Assembly (NCBI GenBank): GCA_052386455.1
Contig: JBQTKD010000035.1
Span: 42,104-106,103 of the forward strand
Reading direction: 5' to 3'
Source: JBQTKD01 sp052386455
GTDB lineage: Bacteria; Actinomycetota; Actinomycetes; Sporichthyales; Sporichthyaceae
Length of the DNA: 64,000 nucleotides
Under the pieces are notes generated by a model. That model did no database searches. It was not told the origin of the DNA and saw only the letters and a list, made by a program, of their open reading frames with translations. This document shows positions 1 through 7,627 of the stretch, one piece after another. The stretch's first letter is position 1. Each line of letters starts with the position of its first letter. The translations under genes were made by a program, and so were the position numbers.

Positions 1-1
1 C

Positions 2-256
2 ACCGTCGTCGTCGGCTCCAAGGTCGGCCTGCACGCCCGCCCCGCCTCGCTGTTCGTCCAGGCCGCCGCGGCCGCACCGATCCCGGTGCAGATCGCCAAG
101 CCCGGCGGCGAACCCGCCGACGCCCGCAGCATCCTGTCCGTGCTGGCCCTCGACGCCCGCGGCGGCGACGAGGTCGTGCTCTCGGCCGAGGGCGACGACG
201 CCGAGGCCGTGCTCGAGTCCCTGGCCGCCGTGATCGCGACGGACCACGACGCATGA
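2..256 (+). CDS. ptsH: Phosphocarrier protein HPr, C-terminal part (cut by window edge)
   Basis: HPr is the small cytoplasmic carrier that takes phosphate from enzyme I and hands it to sugar-specific EIIA proteins of the PEP phosphotransferase system. About 84 codons are present in frame 2, opening with TVVVGSKVGLHARPASLF. The His of the GLHARPA motif is the phosphorylated residue. The segment RSILSVLAL matches the region around the regulatory Ser-46 of other HPr proteins. The start codon lies just upstream of the window, so only a few N-terminal residues should be missing. The TGA stop overlaps the ATG of ptsI (ATGA), so the two are translationally coupled. Confidence 0.93.
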   Translation, partial: TVVVGSKVGLHARPASLFVQAAAAAPIPVQIAKPGGEPADARSILSVLALDARGGDEVVLSAEGDDAEAVLESLAAVIATDHDA

Positions 257-1938
257 ACGAGCCTGCGAGCTACTCGACTGGTACTGCCGCCGGGCTGGGG
301 GTCAGCCCCGGCGTGGCCGCGGGGCCCGTCGCCCGCATGGCCGCGCCGCTGGTCCTGCCGACCAACGACGCCCCGCTCGGCGACCCCGCCGCCGAACTCG
401 AGACGGCCCTGGCCGCATTGACCGCGACGAGCGCGGACCTGCAGGCCCGCTCGGCCCGAGCGAGCGAACCGGCCGCCTCGGTCCTTTCGGCGCAGTCGCT
501 GATGGCCGCCGACCCGGTCCTGTTCGGCAAGGTCCGCACGGCCATCGAAAGCGGAGCGTCCGCGGTCTCCGCGCTGCAGACGGCGTTCGCGGAGTTCACC
601 GCGATGCTCGTCGCGATCGGCGGCTATCTGGCCGAACGCGCCGCGGACCTCGACGACGTCTGCCTGCGTGCCGTCTCGCACGTCCTGGGCGTCGCGATGC
701 CGGAGGTCCCCGACCCGGGACACCCGTTCGTGCTCGTCGCCTACGACCTGTCCCCGGCCGAGACCGCGACGCTCGACCCGGCGCAGGTCCTCGCGATCGT
801 GACCGAGGTCGGCGGTCCGACGAGCCACACCGCGATCCTCGCCAAGGCGATGGGCGTGCCCGCGGTCGTCTCGTGGCCCGGTGCGCGGGCGCTGACCGAC
901 GGCGTGCAGGTCCTCGTCGACGGCGCGGGCGGCACCGTCGTCGTGAACCCGGACCAGGCGCAGGTGACCGCCGCGCTTGCCGCGCAGCAGCGCCGTCGGG
1001 CTGCGCTTGCCGCACTCCGCGGACCGGGCCGCACTGCGGACGGGCACGCCGTCGACCTGCTTGTGAACCTCGGCGCATGCCGGGACCTGGACGCGGTCGC
1101 GGCCGTCGACGCGCAGGGCGTCGGGCTGTTCCGCACCGAGTTCCTCTTCCTCGACCGCACCGACGCACCGACCGTCGAAGAGCAGCACGCCGCCTACGCG
1201 CGCGTGTTCGCAGCGTTCGCCGGCCGCAAGGTCGTCGTGCGGACGCTCGACGCCGGCGCGGACAAACCGCTCGGATTCGTGACCCGGCCCGAGGAGCCGA
1301 ACCCCGCCCTCGGCGTGCGAGGCCTGCGGACCTCCCGCGCGCTGCCGGCGTTGCTGGCCGACCAGCTCGAGGCCATCGCGCTCGCGGCCAAGGACGCCGA
1401 CGCCGACGTCTGGGTCATGGCGCCGATGGTGTCCACTCCTGGCGAGGCCGCGGCCTTCGTCGCGCAGGCCCACGCCGCCGGGCTGACCCGCGCGGGCGTG
1501 ATGGTCGAGGTGCCCGGCCTCGTGCTGAGGGCCCGTCAGGTCGCCCCGTTGGTCGACTTTTTCAGCCTCGGCACCAACGACCTCGCCCAGTACACGATGG
1601 CCGCCGACCGCATGAACGGCGAACTCGCCGACCTGCTCGACCCGTGGCAGCCCGCAGTCCTCGACCTCGTCCGCATCGCCGCCGAGGGCGCCGCTGCGTC
1701 CGGTCGCCCCGTCGGCGTGTGCGGGGAGGCGGCGGGCGACCCGCTGCTCGCGCTGGTTCTCGTCGGGCTGGGCGTCACGAGCCTGTCGATGGCGCCGATC
1801 GCGCTGCCCGAGGTGCGCGCCGCCCTCGCTGCGCACACGCACGCCGAGTGCGTCGCCCTGGCGCAGCGGGCCCTCGCCGCCGACGACGCCGCCGCTGCCC
1901 GAGAGGCCGTCGCCGCCGGCGCGCGGAAGGTGTGCTGA
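253..1938 (+). CDS. ptsI: Phosphoenolpyruvate-protein phosphotransferase (PTS enzyme I)
   Basis: Cytoplasmic enzyme I transfers phosphate from PEP to HPr, the first step of PTS sugar uptake. At 561 aa it is close to the usual length. The N-terminal domain with the swivelling phosphohistidine carries GGPTSHTAILAKAMGVPA, with His192 as the phosphorylated residue. The C-terminal PEP-utilising TIM barrel shows GLFRTEFLFLDR, GVMVEVPG, FFSLGTNDLAQYTMAADR and GVCGEAAGD, with catalytic Cys490. The ATG overlaps the ptsH stop by four bases, which fixes the start. No EII component is visible in the window, so the transported sugar is unknown. Confidence 0.96.
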   Translation: MNEPASYSTGTAAGLGVSPGVAAGPVARMAAPLVLPTNDAPLGDPAAELETALAALTATSADLQARSARASEPAASVLSAQSLMAADPVLFGKVRTAIESGASAVSALQTAFAEFTAMLVAIGGYLAERAADLDDVCLRAVSHVLGVAMPEVPDPGHPFVLVAYDLSPAETATLDPAQVLAIVTEVGGPTSHTAILAKAMGVPAVVSWPGARALTDGVQVLVDGAGGTVVVNPDQAQVTAALAAQQRRRAALAALRGPGRTADGHAVDLLVNLGACRDLDAVAAVDAQGVGLFRTEFLFLDRTDAPTVEEQHAAYARVFAAFAGRKVVVRTLDAGADKPLGFVTRPEEPNPALGVRGLRTSRALPALLADQLEAIALAAKDADADVWVMAPMVSTPGEAAAFVAQAHAAGLTRAGVMVEVPGLVLRARQVAPLVDFFSLGTNDLAQYTMAADRMNGELADLLDPWQPAVLDLVRIAAEGAAASGRPVGVCGEAAGDPLLALVLVGLGVTSLSMAPIALPEVRAALAAHTHAECVALAQRALAADDAAAAREAVAAGARKVC

Positions 1939-1993
1939 AGAACGCGGGACCACCCTGCGTCCGTTGGCCCGCCGGACCTGAAAACATGACCGG

Positions 1994-3670
1994 ATGAACG
2001 CCGAACCCGATACGGGCCCCGCCGCCAGCGACTTCGTCCGCGACCTGATCCGCCGCGACCTCGCGAGCGGGAAGTACGGCGGCCGGGTGCAGACGCGGTT
2101 CCCGCCGGAGCCCAACGGGTACCTGCACATCGGGCACGCGAAGAGCATCTGCCTGAACTTCGGGCTGGCGGCGGAGTTCGGCGGCATCTGCAACCTGCGC
2201 TTCGACGACACCAACCCCGAGGCGGAGGATCACGAGTTCGTCGAGGCGATCCTCGCCGACGTCGCGTGGCTCGGCTTCACGCCGGCGAACGTGTTCTACG
2301 CGAGCGACTACTTCGCCCAGATCTACGACTGGGCCGAGGTGCTGGTGAACAAGGGCCTGGCCTACGTCGACGACCAGGACGGCGAGACGATCCGCGCGCA
2401 GCGTGGCGGGTTCGGTCAGCCGGGCATCGAGTCGCCCTACCGCAACCGCACCCCCGAGGAGAACCTCGCCCTGCTGCGGAGCATGCGCGACGGGGAGTTC
2501 GCCGACGGCGCCTGCGTGCTGCGCGCGAAGATCGACATGCAGGCGAGCGTCATGTCCCTGCGCGACCCCGTGCTCTACCGGATCCGTCGTGTCCCGCACG
2601 TGCGGACCGGGACGGACTGGATCCTCTACCCGACGTACGACTGGGCGCACGGGCAGTCCGATGCGATCGAGGGCGTGACGCACTCGATCTGCACGCTCGA
2701 GTTCACCGACCATCGCCCGCTCTACGACTGGTGCCTCGACCACCTCGACCTGCCGCGGGAACGGCCCGAGCAGACGGAGTTCAACCGGCTGGGACTGACG
2801 CACACCGTCATGTCCAAGCGCCTGCTGCGCGCGCTGGTGGAGGACGGAACGGTCGACGGGTGGGACGACGCGCGGATGCCCACGCTGCAGGGCATGCGCC
2901 GCCGGGGGTACCCGCCGGCGGCGATCCGGGAGTTCGTGACGACGCTCGGGCTCGCGAAGACCACCACCACGACCGAGATCGAGTTCCTCGAGTACTTCGT
3001 CCGCCAGCACCACAACGCGCACGCCCTGCGCCGGATGGCCGTGCTGGAACCGCTGAAGCTTGTCATCGAGAACTGGCCCGAGGGTCAGGTCGAGTACGTC
3101 GACCTGACCGAGAACCCGGAGGACCCGTCCGCCGGCGTGCGCAGCGTGCCGTTCGGCGGCGAACTCTGGATCGAACAGGACGACTTCAAGCTCGACCCGC
3201 CGCCGAAGTACTTCCGCCTCGCGCCCGGCCGCGAGGTTCGGCTGCGCGGCGGCTACTTCGTCACCGCCACCGACGTGGTCACCGACGACGCGGGGAACGT
3301 CGTCGAGGTCCGGTGCACGTACGACCCGGAGACCAAGGGCGGCGCCGCGCCCGACGGCCGCAAGGTCAAGGCCACGATGCACTGGGTGAGCGCGGCGCAC
3401 GCCGTCGACGTCGACGTGCACCTGTACGAGCGGCTGTTCGTCGACGCCCACCCGGGCAGCGACGGCACCGAGCCCGTCGTGAACCCGGCTTCGCGCCGCA
3501 CGATCGTCGGGGCGAAGGCCGAACCGGTGCTGGCCGAGACCAAACCCGGCGAGGTCGTTCAGTTCGAGCGCCTCGGGTACTTCGCCGCGGACCCCGACAC
3601 CCCCGGCACCTTTCACCGCACCGTCGGCCTCAAGGACGAATGGGCAAACATCCAGAAGCGCACCGGCTGA
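1994..3670 (+). CDS. glnS: Glutaminyl-tRNA synthetase
   Basis: Class I synthetase that charges tRNA-Gln directly with glutamine. The 558-aa protein has the Rossmann domain with FPPEPNGYLHIGHAK (HIGH at residues 45-48), the GlnRS-type stretches LRFDDTNP and CLRAKIDM-like VLRAKIDM, and a KMSKS loop VMSKR (residues 272-276). The C-terminal beta-barrel anticodon-binding region follows (about 340-558). The text matches gamma-proteobacterial GlnRS more than GluRS. Many actinobacteria make Gln-tRNA through GatCAB instead, so presence of GlnRS is worth noting and may reflect ancient transfer. It stands alone, 55 bp after ptsI, and no tRNA gene is adjacent. Confidence 0.95.
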   Translation: MNAEPDTGPAASDFVRDLIRRDLASGKYGGRVQTRFPPEPNGYLHIGHAKSICLNFGLAAEFGGICNLRFDDTNPEAEDHEFVEAILADVAWLGFTPANVFYASDYFAQIYDWAEVLVNKGLAYVDDQDGETIRAQRGGFGQPGIESPYRNRTPEENLALLRSMRDGEFADGACVLRAKIDMQASVMSLRDPVLYRIRRVPHVRTGTDWILYPTYDWAHGQSDAIEGVTHSICTLEFTDHRPLYDWCLDHLDLPRERPEQTEFNRLGLTHTVMSKRLLRALVEDGTVDGWDDARMPTLQGMRRRGYPPAAIREFVTTLGLAKTTTTTEIEFLEYFVRQHHNAHALRRMAVLEPLKLVIENWPEGQVEYVDLTENPEDPSAGVRSVPFGGELWIEQDDFKLDPPPKYFRLAPGREVRLRGGYFVTATDVVTDDAGNVVEVRCTYDPETKGGAAPDGRKVKATMHWVSAAHAVDVDVHLYERLFVDAHPGSDGTEPVVNPASRRTIVGAKAEPVLAETKPGEVVQFERLGYFAADPDTPGTFHRTVGLKDEWANIQKRTG

Positions 3671-3930
3671 GCCCGCGCCCACGGCCCGAGGCCGAGAACC
3701 GGGCCTCGTGACCAACGACACCCCGCGTCCCACGGCGGGGTGCGGCGCTCGGCATCCCGGCCGGACCGTCGAGGAGGCGCGGCGACAGCTCGGCCGAACC
3801 CCAGGGGTACGCGACGGGCTGGACCGGGGGTGACGCGCGAGACATGAGACATCGGCGTCGTCTTGGACGGTGCACCCGCTGCCGCCCCGTTCAGCGTTGC
3901 GGCGCACACGGTGTGAGGGCAGTCACGTAC

Positions 3931-3951
3931 GAACGATCCAAGCGATCGTTC
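3931..3951. promoter_or_regulatory. Perfect inverted repeat, operator-like (8-bp arms)
   Basis: Arms GAACGATC and GATCGTTC are separated by the 5-base spacer CAAGC. The size and symmetry suit a dimeric repressor site. It lies about 210 bp upstream of the secreted glycine-rich protein, and no regulator gene adjoins it, so the binding protein is unknown. Confidence 0.4.
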
Positions 3952-3981
3952 CACGCTGCTGCGTAGCCGCGGACACATATG

Positions 3982-3994
3982 ACTGACAGTCAGT
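3982..3994. promoter_or_regulatory. Perfect 13-bp palindrome ACTGACAGTCAGT
   Basis: Six-base arms ACTGAC and GTCAGT flank one central base. It is the second dyad in the leader of the glycine-rich protein gene, 31 bp downstream of the first. Function as an operator is inferred only from symmetry and position. Confidence 0.35.
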
Positions 3995-4161
3995 TTGCCC
4001 GACGGCATGGGGCGCCGTTGCGCCTGTATGCAGTGGTGCGGACCACGAAGCGATTCGGCAATCTCGCGGCGATCTGGCGATGCAACAGTTCGGAAAAATG
4101 GGCTCGCCTAGTGGCAGCAAAGAAGCTGAACCTGGGAGGGAACAGCGCACCGGGCGAGCGA

Positions 4162-5187
4162 ATGGTGGCGGCGATGTCGGCAGACAGAAGGCGCGAGTTG
4201 CGCGCCACGACGATTGCGGGCGCGGCCGTCGGCCTCGTGCTGGCGGGGATCTCCGCTCCGGCGGAGGCGGCGGAGACCGTGGGGGACTGCGCCACCGGTC
4301 CGACGCTCGACACGGTCGTCTGCGTCTACGACGAGCCGACCGCCGGGCGCTACACGCTTCGGATTCCCGCCGGGGTGACCGAGGTGCACGTCGAGGCTCG
4401 TGGCGCGGGCGGCGGAGCCGGTGGCGCGGTGGGCGGGCAGGCCGGTCCGTCCGGCGGCCAGGGCGGCCTCGTCTCCGCGCTGTTCCCGGTTGCCGGCGGC
4501 GAGGTGCTGAGCATCCTGGTGGGCGGGCGCGGCGGTGACGCGGACGGCGTCCGGCCGGGCGTCGCCGGACTCAACGGCGGCGCGAAGGGCGGCGCGGGAG
4601 CCTTGGGCGGCGGTGGCGGCGGCGGCGCCTCGAGCGTGCGTCTGAGCGGCGCACTGAAGCACATGGACTCGCGGATCCTCGTGGCCGGGGGCGGCGGTGG
4701 CGCGGGCGGTGCGACGGCCTCCATGCCGATTTCCTCGGCGCGCGGCGGCGACGGTGGCGGCGAGCGCGGCGGAAACGGTGCCGGCGATGCCGCCGGGAAG
4801 GGCGGCCTCGGCGCGACCGGCCCGTCGGGCGGCGCCGGCCTGAAGCGAATCTCCGGTCCGGACGGCCAGAGCGGGTTCGACCAGGAAGAGGGCGGGCGCG
4901 GCGGCCAGGGCGGGTACGGCACGGTCGACGTCTTCGCCGCCGAACACTCCGGCACCATGGCGACCGGCCCGGTGGGCGCGGGCGGCGGCGGGGGTGGCTA
5001 CGCGGGCGGCAGCGGCGGGGCCGCGGGCCCGGCCCTCGGCGGCGGTGGCGGTGGCGGCAGCGGCTTCGTCGCATCCTCCGTGCTGGCGCCGAGCGTCGCG
5101 CTGCCCGGCTCGGCCCAGTTCCTGCTCGGCGGTACCGGTTGCATCCAGGACGGACGGGTCGTCGTCACCTACCGACTCCCCAACTGA
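4162..5187 (+). CDS. Secreted glycine-rich protein
   Basis: Probable exported structural or surface protein of about 341 aa. From the chosen ATG the N-terminus has basic residues (SADRRRELR), a hydrophobic core (TIAGAAVGLVLAGI) and an A-x-A site (SAPAEAAE), that is, a Sec signal peptide. The mature start YTLRIPAGVTEVHVEARG resembles the beta-strand lead-in of bacterial glycine-rich wall proteins. The rest is dominated by Gly/Ala-rich loops (GGGGGGGASSV, AGGGGGAGGA) and ends in a beta-strand, DGRVVVTYRL. A second ATG at 4174 is possible. Composition recalls PE-PGRS proteins, but there is no PE domain. Role unknown. Confidence 0.75.
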   Translation: MVAAMSADRRRELRATTIAGAAVGLVLAGISAPAEAAETVGDCATGPTLDTVVCVYDEPTAGRYTLRIPAGVTEVHVEARGAGGGAGGAVGGQAGPSGGQGGLVSALFPVAGGEVLSILVGGRGGDADGVRPGVAGLNGGAKGGAGALGGGGGGGASSVRLSGALKHMDSRILVAGGGGGAGGATASMPISSARGGDGGGERGGNGAGDAAGKGGLGATGPSGGAGLKRISGPDGQSGFDQEEGGRGGQGGYGTVDVFAAEHSGTMATGPVGAGGGGGGYAGGSGGAAGPALGGGGGGGSGFVASSVLAPSVALPGSAQFLLGGTGCIQDGRVVVTYRLPN

Positions 5188-5194
5188 CTTTGCG

Positions 5195-5725
5195 TCAGCT
5201 GCCGCCGATCACCAGGTAGCCGTCGAGTTCGCAGAGCAGGTCCGAGGTGGGCCGCGCCGGAAGGGCGTGCCCGAGGTCGCGGGAGCGAACCTCGCCGATC
5301 CACTGGCTGTGCTGGTACTCGTGGTTGATCACCGCGGTCAGCAGGGTCGCGCCGATGACCTGCATCTGGACGGGCGCGCCGACGGCCCGCTCCGCGATGT
5401 TGCGGGCCCGGAACTTGACCCGCTCGGCCACCGCGGTGCGGTAGTTCGCGATCCGGTCCAGGCTCGGCAGGTCCCCGCGCTGGCGCTCGGGCGTCGCGGA
5501 GTCCATGACCCTCTCCAGCTGCGCGTCCGGGCTGGGCTCGGCCGCAGTGAGGTTGCGAATCAGAAAGTGGGCCACGATCGCCTGATGTCCGAGGTGCCAG
5601 CCGATCGCGCTGGACTCCTCGCTCGGGCGCCACAGCACCTCGTCCGGCTTGAGGTCGCGCCACAGGTCGTCGGTGTACGCACAGGCGCGGTCGTACTCCT
5701 CGATCAGTCCCACCATGCTCGGCAC
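5195..5725 (-). CDS. DinB-like four-helix metal-binding protein
   Basis: The 176-aa protein fits the DinB/YfiT superfamily, cytoplasmic four-helix bundles with a three-His metal site, several members of which are thiol-dependent transferases using bacillithiol or mycothiol. Visible ligands are IGWHLGH (His44, His47) and NHEYQH (His135, His139). A catalytic role with mycothiol is possible in this host but unproven. It is the last gene of a leftward operon, 12 bp after the aldose epimerase. It converges with the glycine-rich protein gene, with only 7 bp between the stops. Confidence 0.75.
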   Translation of the reverse strand: MPSMVGLIEEYDRACAYTDDLWRDLKPDEVLWRPSEESSAIGWHLGHQAIVAHFLIRNLTAAEPSPDAQLERVMDSATPERQRGDLPSLDRIANYRTAVAERVKFRARNIAERAVGAPVQMQVIGATLLTAVINHEYQHSQWIGEVRSRDLGHALPARPTSDLLCELDGYLVIGGS

Positions 5726-5737
5726 TGGCTGTTCCTC

Positions 5738-6649
5738 CTAGCTGATTCGGACGCCCCAGCGGCTGATGTGGGTCTCGTCGGGCTCGAGACGGATCAGGTG
5801 TTGCCCGCTGGCCAAGGCGTTCGAGGGAGCGGTCATCGGTTCGCACGCAAGCCCGTGGCGGGCGCGATGCGGCGCCAGGGTGTCTCCGGTGAAGATCTGC
5901 AGGATCGGATAGCTCGCGTCTGCCCAGAGTTCGACGGTCCGACGGTCGGAACCGGTGAGCCGCACCGTCGCGAGACCGTCGGTGCGAACCAGGTCGGTGT
6001 ACGCGTGGTCGACCCTCGTCTCGCCGATCCGTCGCGGAACGCGAAAGTCGAGATCGCTGCCGGCGACGGGTTTGGAGCCGGTCGGCAGTTGGCGCGGGTT
6101 GTCGGTGTCGACGAACGTCGCGGCGTCGAGGTGCAGGACGGCGTCGTCGATTCGGCCCGTGCCGGGGGACAGGTACGGGTGCTGCCCGCTCGCGTAGGGG
6201 CAGGCCGTCGAGCCGAGGTTGGTGGCGGCGGTGGTCGCCACGAGGCCGTCGTCGGAGAGGGCGTAGTCGATCGACACGTCGAGCAGGAACGGGTAGGCGG
6301 GCTGTGGGTGGAGCCGAACGCCGAGCCGCACGCGTGACGGCTCGCGCTCCAGGCAGCGCCAGTTGGCCCAGCGCAGCAGGCCGTGCGTGGCGTTGTTTCG
6401 CGCGATCTCGGTGATCGCGAGCTGGTAGCTCTTCCCGTCGAACGTGTACTTCCCGTCCGCGAGCCGGTTGGGCCACGGGATCAGCGGGGAGCCGTGCCCG
6501 CCGTCGCACATGTCCTGCTCGGCGTAGGGCTCGAGAACGTCCCGCTCGCCGTGGACGTAGGAGCGGATCCCGCCGCCGACCTCCACGACGACGGCGCGCT
6601 GGTCGCCGTGGCGAAGGGCGAACTGTTCCCCGGACGGTGCGAGCGGCAT
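5738..6649 (-). CDS. Aldose 1-epimerase family protein
   Basis: Interconverts alpha and beta anomers of aldoses (galactose mutarotase fold). The 303-aa product has the family landmarks GGHGSPLIPWPNRLADGKY near the N-terminus, THGLLRWANW (catalytic His region), YASGQHPYLS (second His) and a C-terminal GLACEPMTAPSNAL, which supplies the glutamate base. The ATG at 6649 was chosen because family members start with a short strand such as FALRHGDQRAVVVEVGG; the longer upstream frame is low-complexity Arg-rich translation. Located 14 bp after the metallopeptidase in the same leftward operon. Substrate not determinable. Confidence 0.85.
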   Translation of the reverse strand: MPLAPSGEQFALRHGDQRAVVVEVGGGIRSYVHGERDVLEPYAEQDMCDGGHGSPLIPWPNRLADGKYTFDGKSYQLAITEIARNNATHGLLRWANWRCLEREPSRVRLGVRLHPQPAYPFLLDVSIDYALSDDGLVATTAATNLGSTACPYASGQHPYLSPGTGRIDDAVLHLDAATFVDTDNPRQLPTGSKPVAGSDLDFRVPRRIGETRVDHAYTDLVRTDGLATVRLTGSDRRTVELWADASYPILQIFTGDTLAPHRARHGLACEPMTAPSNALASGQHLIRLEPDETHISRWGVRIS

Positions 6650-6663
6650 GGCCGCATTGTGGG

Positions 6664-7008
6664 TCAGGCGTACCCGAGCTCGTGCAGCCGGGCGTCGCCG
6701 ATGCCGAAGTAGTGGCCGATCTCGTGCTTCACGACGAGCTCGATCTTGGCCAGGACCTCCGCGTAGGAGTCGCAGCGAATGAGGATCGGCCACCGGTAGA
6801 TCGTGATCCGGTCCGGCAGGGCGAAGGCGTACTGCGTCGTCCGCTTCGTCAGGGGAATGCCCTCGTAGAGGCCGAGCAGATTCAGGCGCTCGAGCCCCTC
6901 CTCGACGCCGAACGCCACGTTGGCGATCCGATCGGACAGCCGGCGCGGGAGATTCTCCAGCACCCGGCCGACCTCGACCTCGAACTCTTCTCGCTCCATT
7001 GCGTACAT
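6664..7008 (-). CDS. Small zinc metallopeptidase-like protein (HExxHxxGxxD)
   Basis: Short zincin of the actinobacterial metallopeptidase family (about 114 aa). The active-site motif KHEIGHYFGIGD supplies two His, the catalytic Glu and an Asp. The body PDRITIYRWPI and the N-terminal EREEFEVEVGRVLENLP are typical of the family. No signal peptide, so it is cytoplasmic. Start at ATG 7008 follows GGAG at short distance; ATG 6999 is the alternative. First gene of the leftward operon with the epimerase and DinB-like protein, divergent from the deaminase. Natural substrate of the family is unknown. Confidence 0.82.
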   Translation of the reverse strand: MYAMEREEFEVEVGRVLENLPRRLSDRIANVAFGVEEGLERLNLLGLYEGIPLTKRTTQYAFALPDRITIYRWPILIRCDSYAEVLAKIELVVKHEIGHYFGIGDARLHELGYA

Positions 7009-7027
7009 GTGCTCCAGAGCGCGCCGC

Positions 7028-7046
7028 GCCGGAGCGCTATTCCGGC
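7028..7046. promoter_or_regulatory. Inverted repeat in divergent promoter region
   Basis: Arms GCCGGA and TCCGGC flank 7 bases. It lies in the 80-bp gap between the divergent metallopeptidase and deaminase genes, where a shared operator could act on both promoters. Confidence 0.35.
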
Positions 7047-7088
7047 ACTGCGCCATTCGTGACCGGAGCTTTGCCGCAGACTGCGGGC

Positions 7089-7544
7089 ATGAGCCTGACC
7101 GACGAGTTCGCCTGGGAGCTGTTGCAGGTCGCGCTGGAGGAAGCGCGCACCGGTCTGGCCGAGGGCGGGTGCCCGATCGGTGCCGCGCTGTTCACGGCCG
7201 ACGGCGAACTGCTGGGCCGCGGTCGCAACCGGCGGGTGCAGCACGGCGACCCGTCCGTGCACGGCGAGACCGACGCCTTCCGCAACGCCGGCCGCCAACG
7301 CAGCTACCGCCACACGATCATGGTGACGACGCTCGCGCCCTGCTGGTACTGCAGCGGGCTCGTCAGGCAGTTCAACATTCCCGCGGTGGTGATCGGCGAG
7401 TCCCGGACGTTCCCCGGCGCCGTGGCGTGGCTCAACGACGCCGGCGTGCAGACGATCGACCTCGATTCGCCCGAGTGCGCGGCCCTCATGGCCACGTTCA
7501 TCGCGGCGAAGCCGGAGATCTGGCTCGAGGACATCGGCGAGTAG
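7089..7544 (+). CDS. Cytosine/nucleoside deaminase (CDA-type zinc enzyme)
   Basis: A 151-aa cytidine-deaminase-fold enzyme, probably removing the amino group from cytosine or a related base (pyrimidine salvage). Zinc ligands and catalytic Glu appear as VHGETDAF (HxE) and LAPCWYCSGLV (PCxxC). The single-domain length and the C-terminal IWLEDIGE resemble yeast-type cytosine deaminase. Start ATG 7089 places the first helix (TDEFAWELLQVALEEA) correctly; upstream in-frame sequence is unlike the family. Divergent from the metallopeptidase operon and 83 bp before glgP. Confidence 0.85.
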   Translation: MSLTDEFAWELLQVALEEARTGLAEGGCPIGAALFTADGELLGRGRNRRVQHGDPSVHGETDAFRNAGRQRSYRHTIMVTTLAPCWYCSGLVRQFNIPAVVIGESRTFPGAVAWLNDAGVQTIDLDSPECAALMATFIAAKPEIWLEDIGE

Positions 7545-7627
7545 GCGCCGACCGTTCAACCGCGCGTCGGGCGCGGGCTTCGGGGGGCGTTTACGCGGAT
7601 TCAACACGCTGGTGAAACGCTTCCCAC

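Larger units (their letters stand above)
3671..4161. other. Intergenic stretch of about 490 bp with two dyads, no supported gene
   Basis: No convincing gene is visible between glnS and the glycine-rich protein. A 41-codon GTG frame at 3708-3833 has no ribosome site or recognisable content. The distal half contains two perfect inverted repeats, listed separately. The long frame that continues upstream of the chosen start at 4162 lacks protein-like features and is best read as leader or promoter DNA. Confidence 0.6.

Noticed and set aside
3708..3833. 41-codon GTG frame after glnS
   Set aside because: No ribosome site, no known small-protein features and ordinary codon context; not enough to call a gene.
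1775..3907. Reverse-strand open frame of about 700 codons across ptsI end and glnS
   Set aside because: It is antisense to clear enzymes and is rich in Arg, Val, Leu and Asp as expected from GC-rich shadow frames; no family feature or start site.
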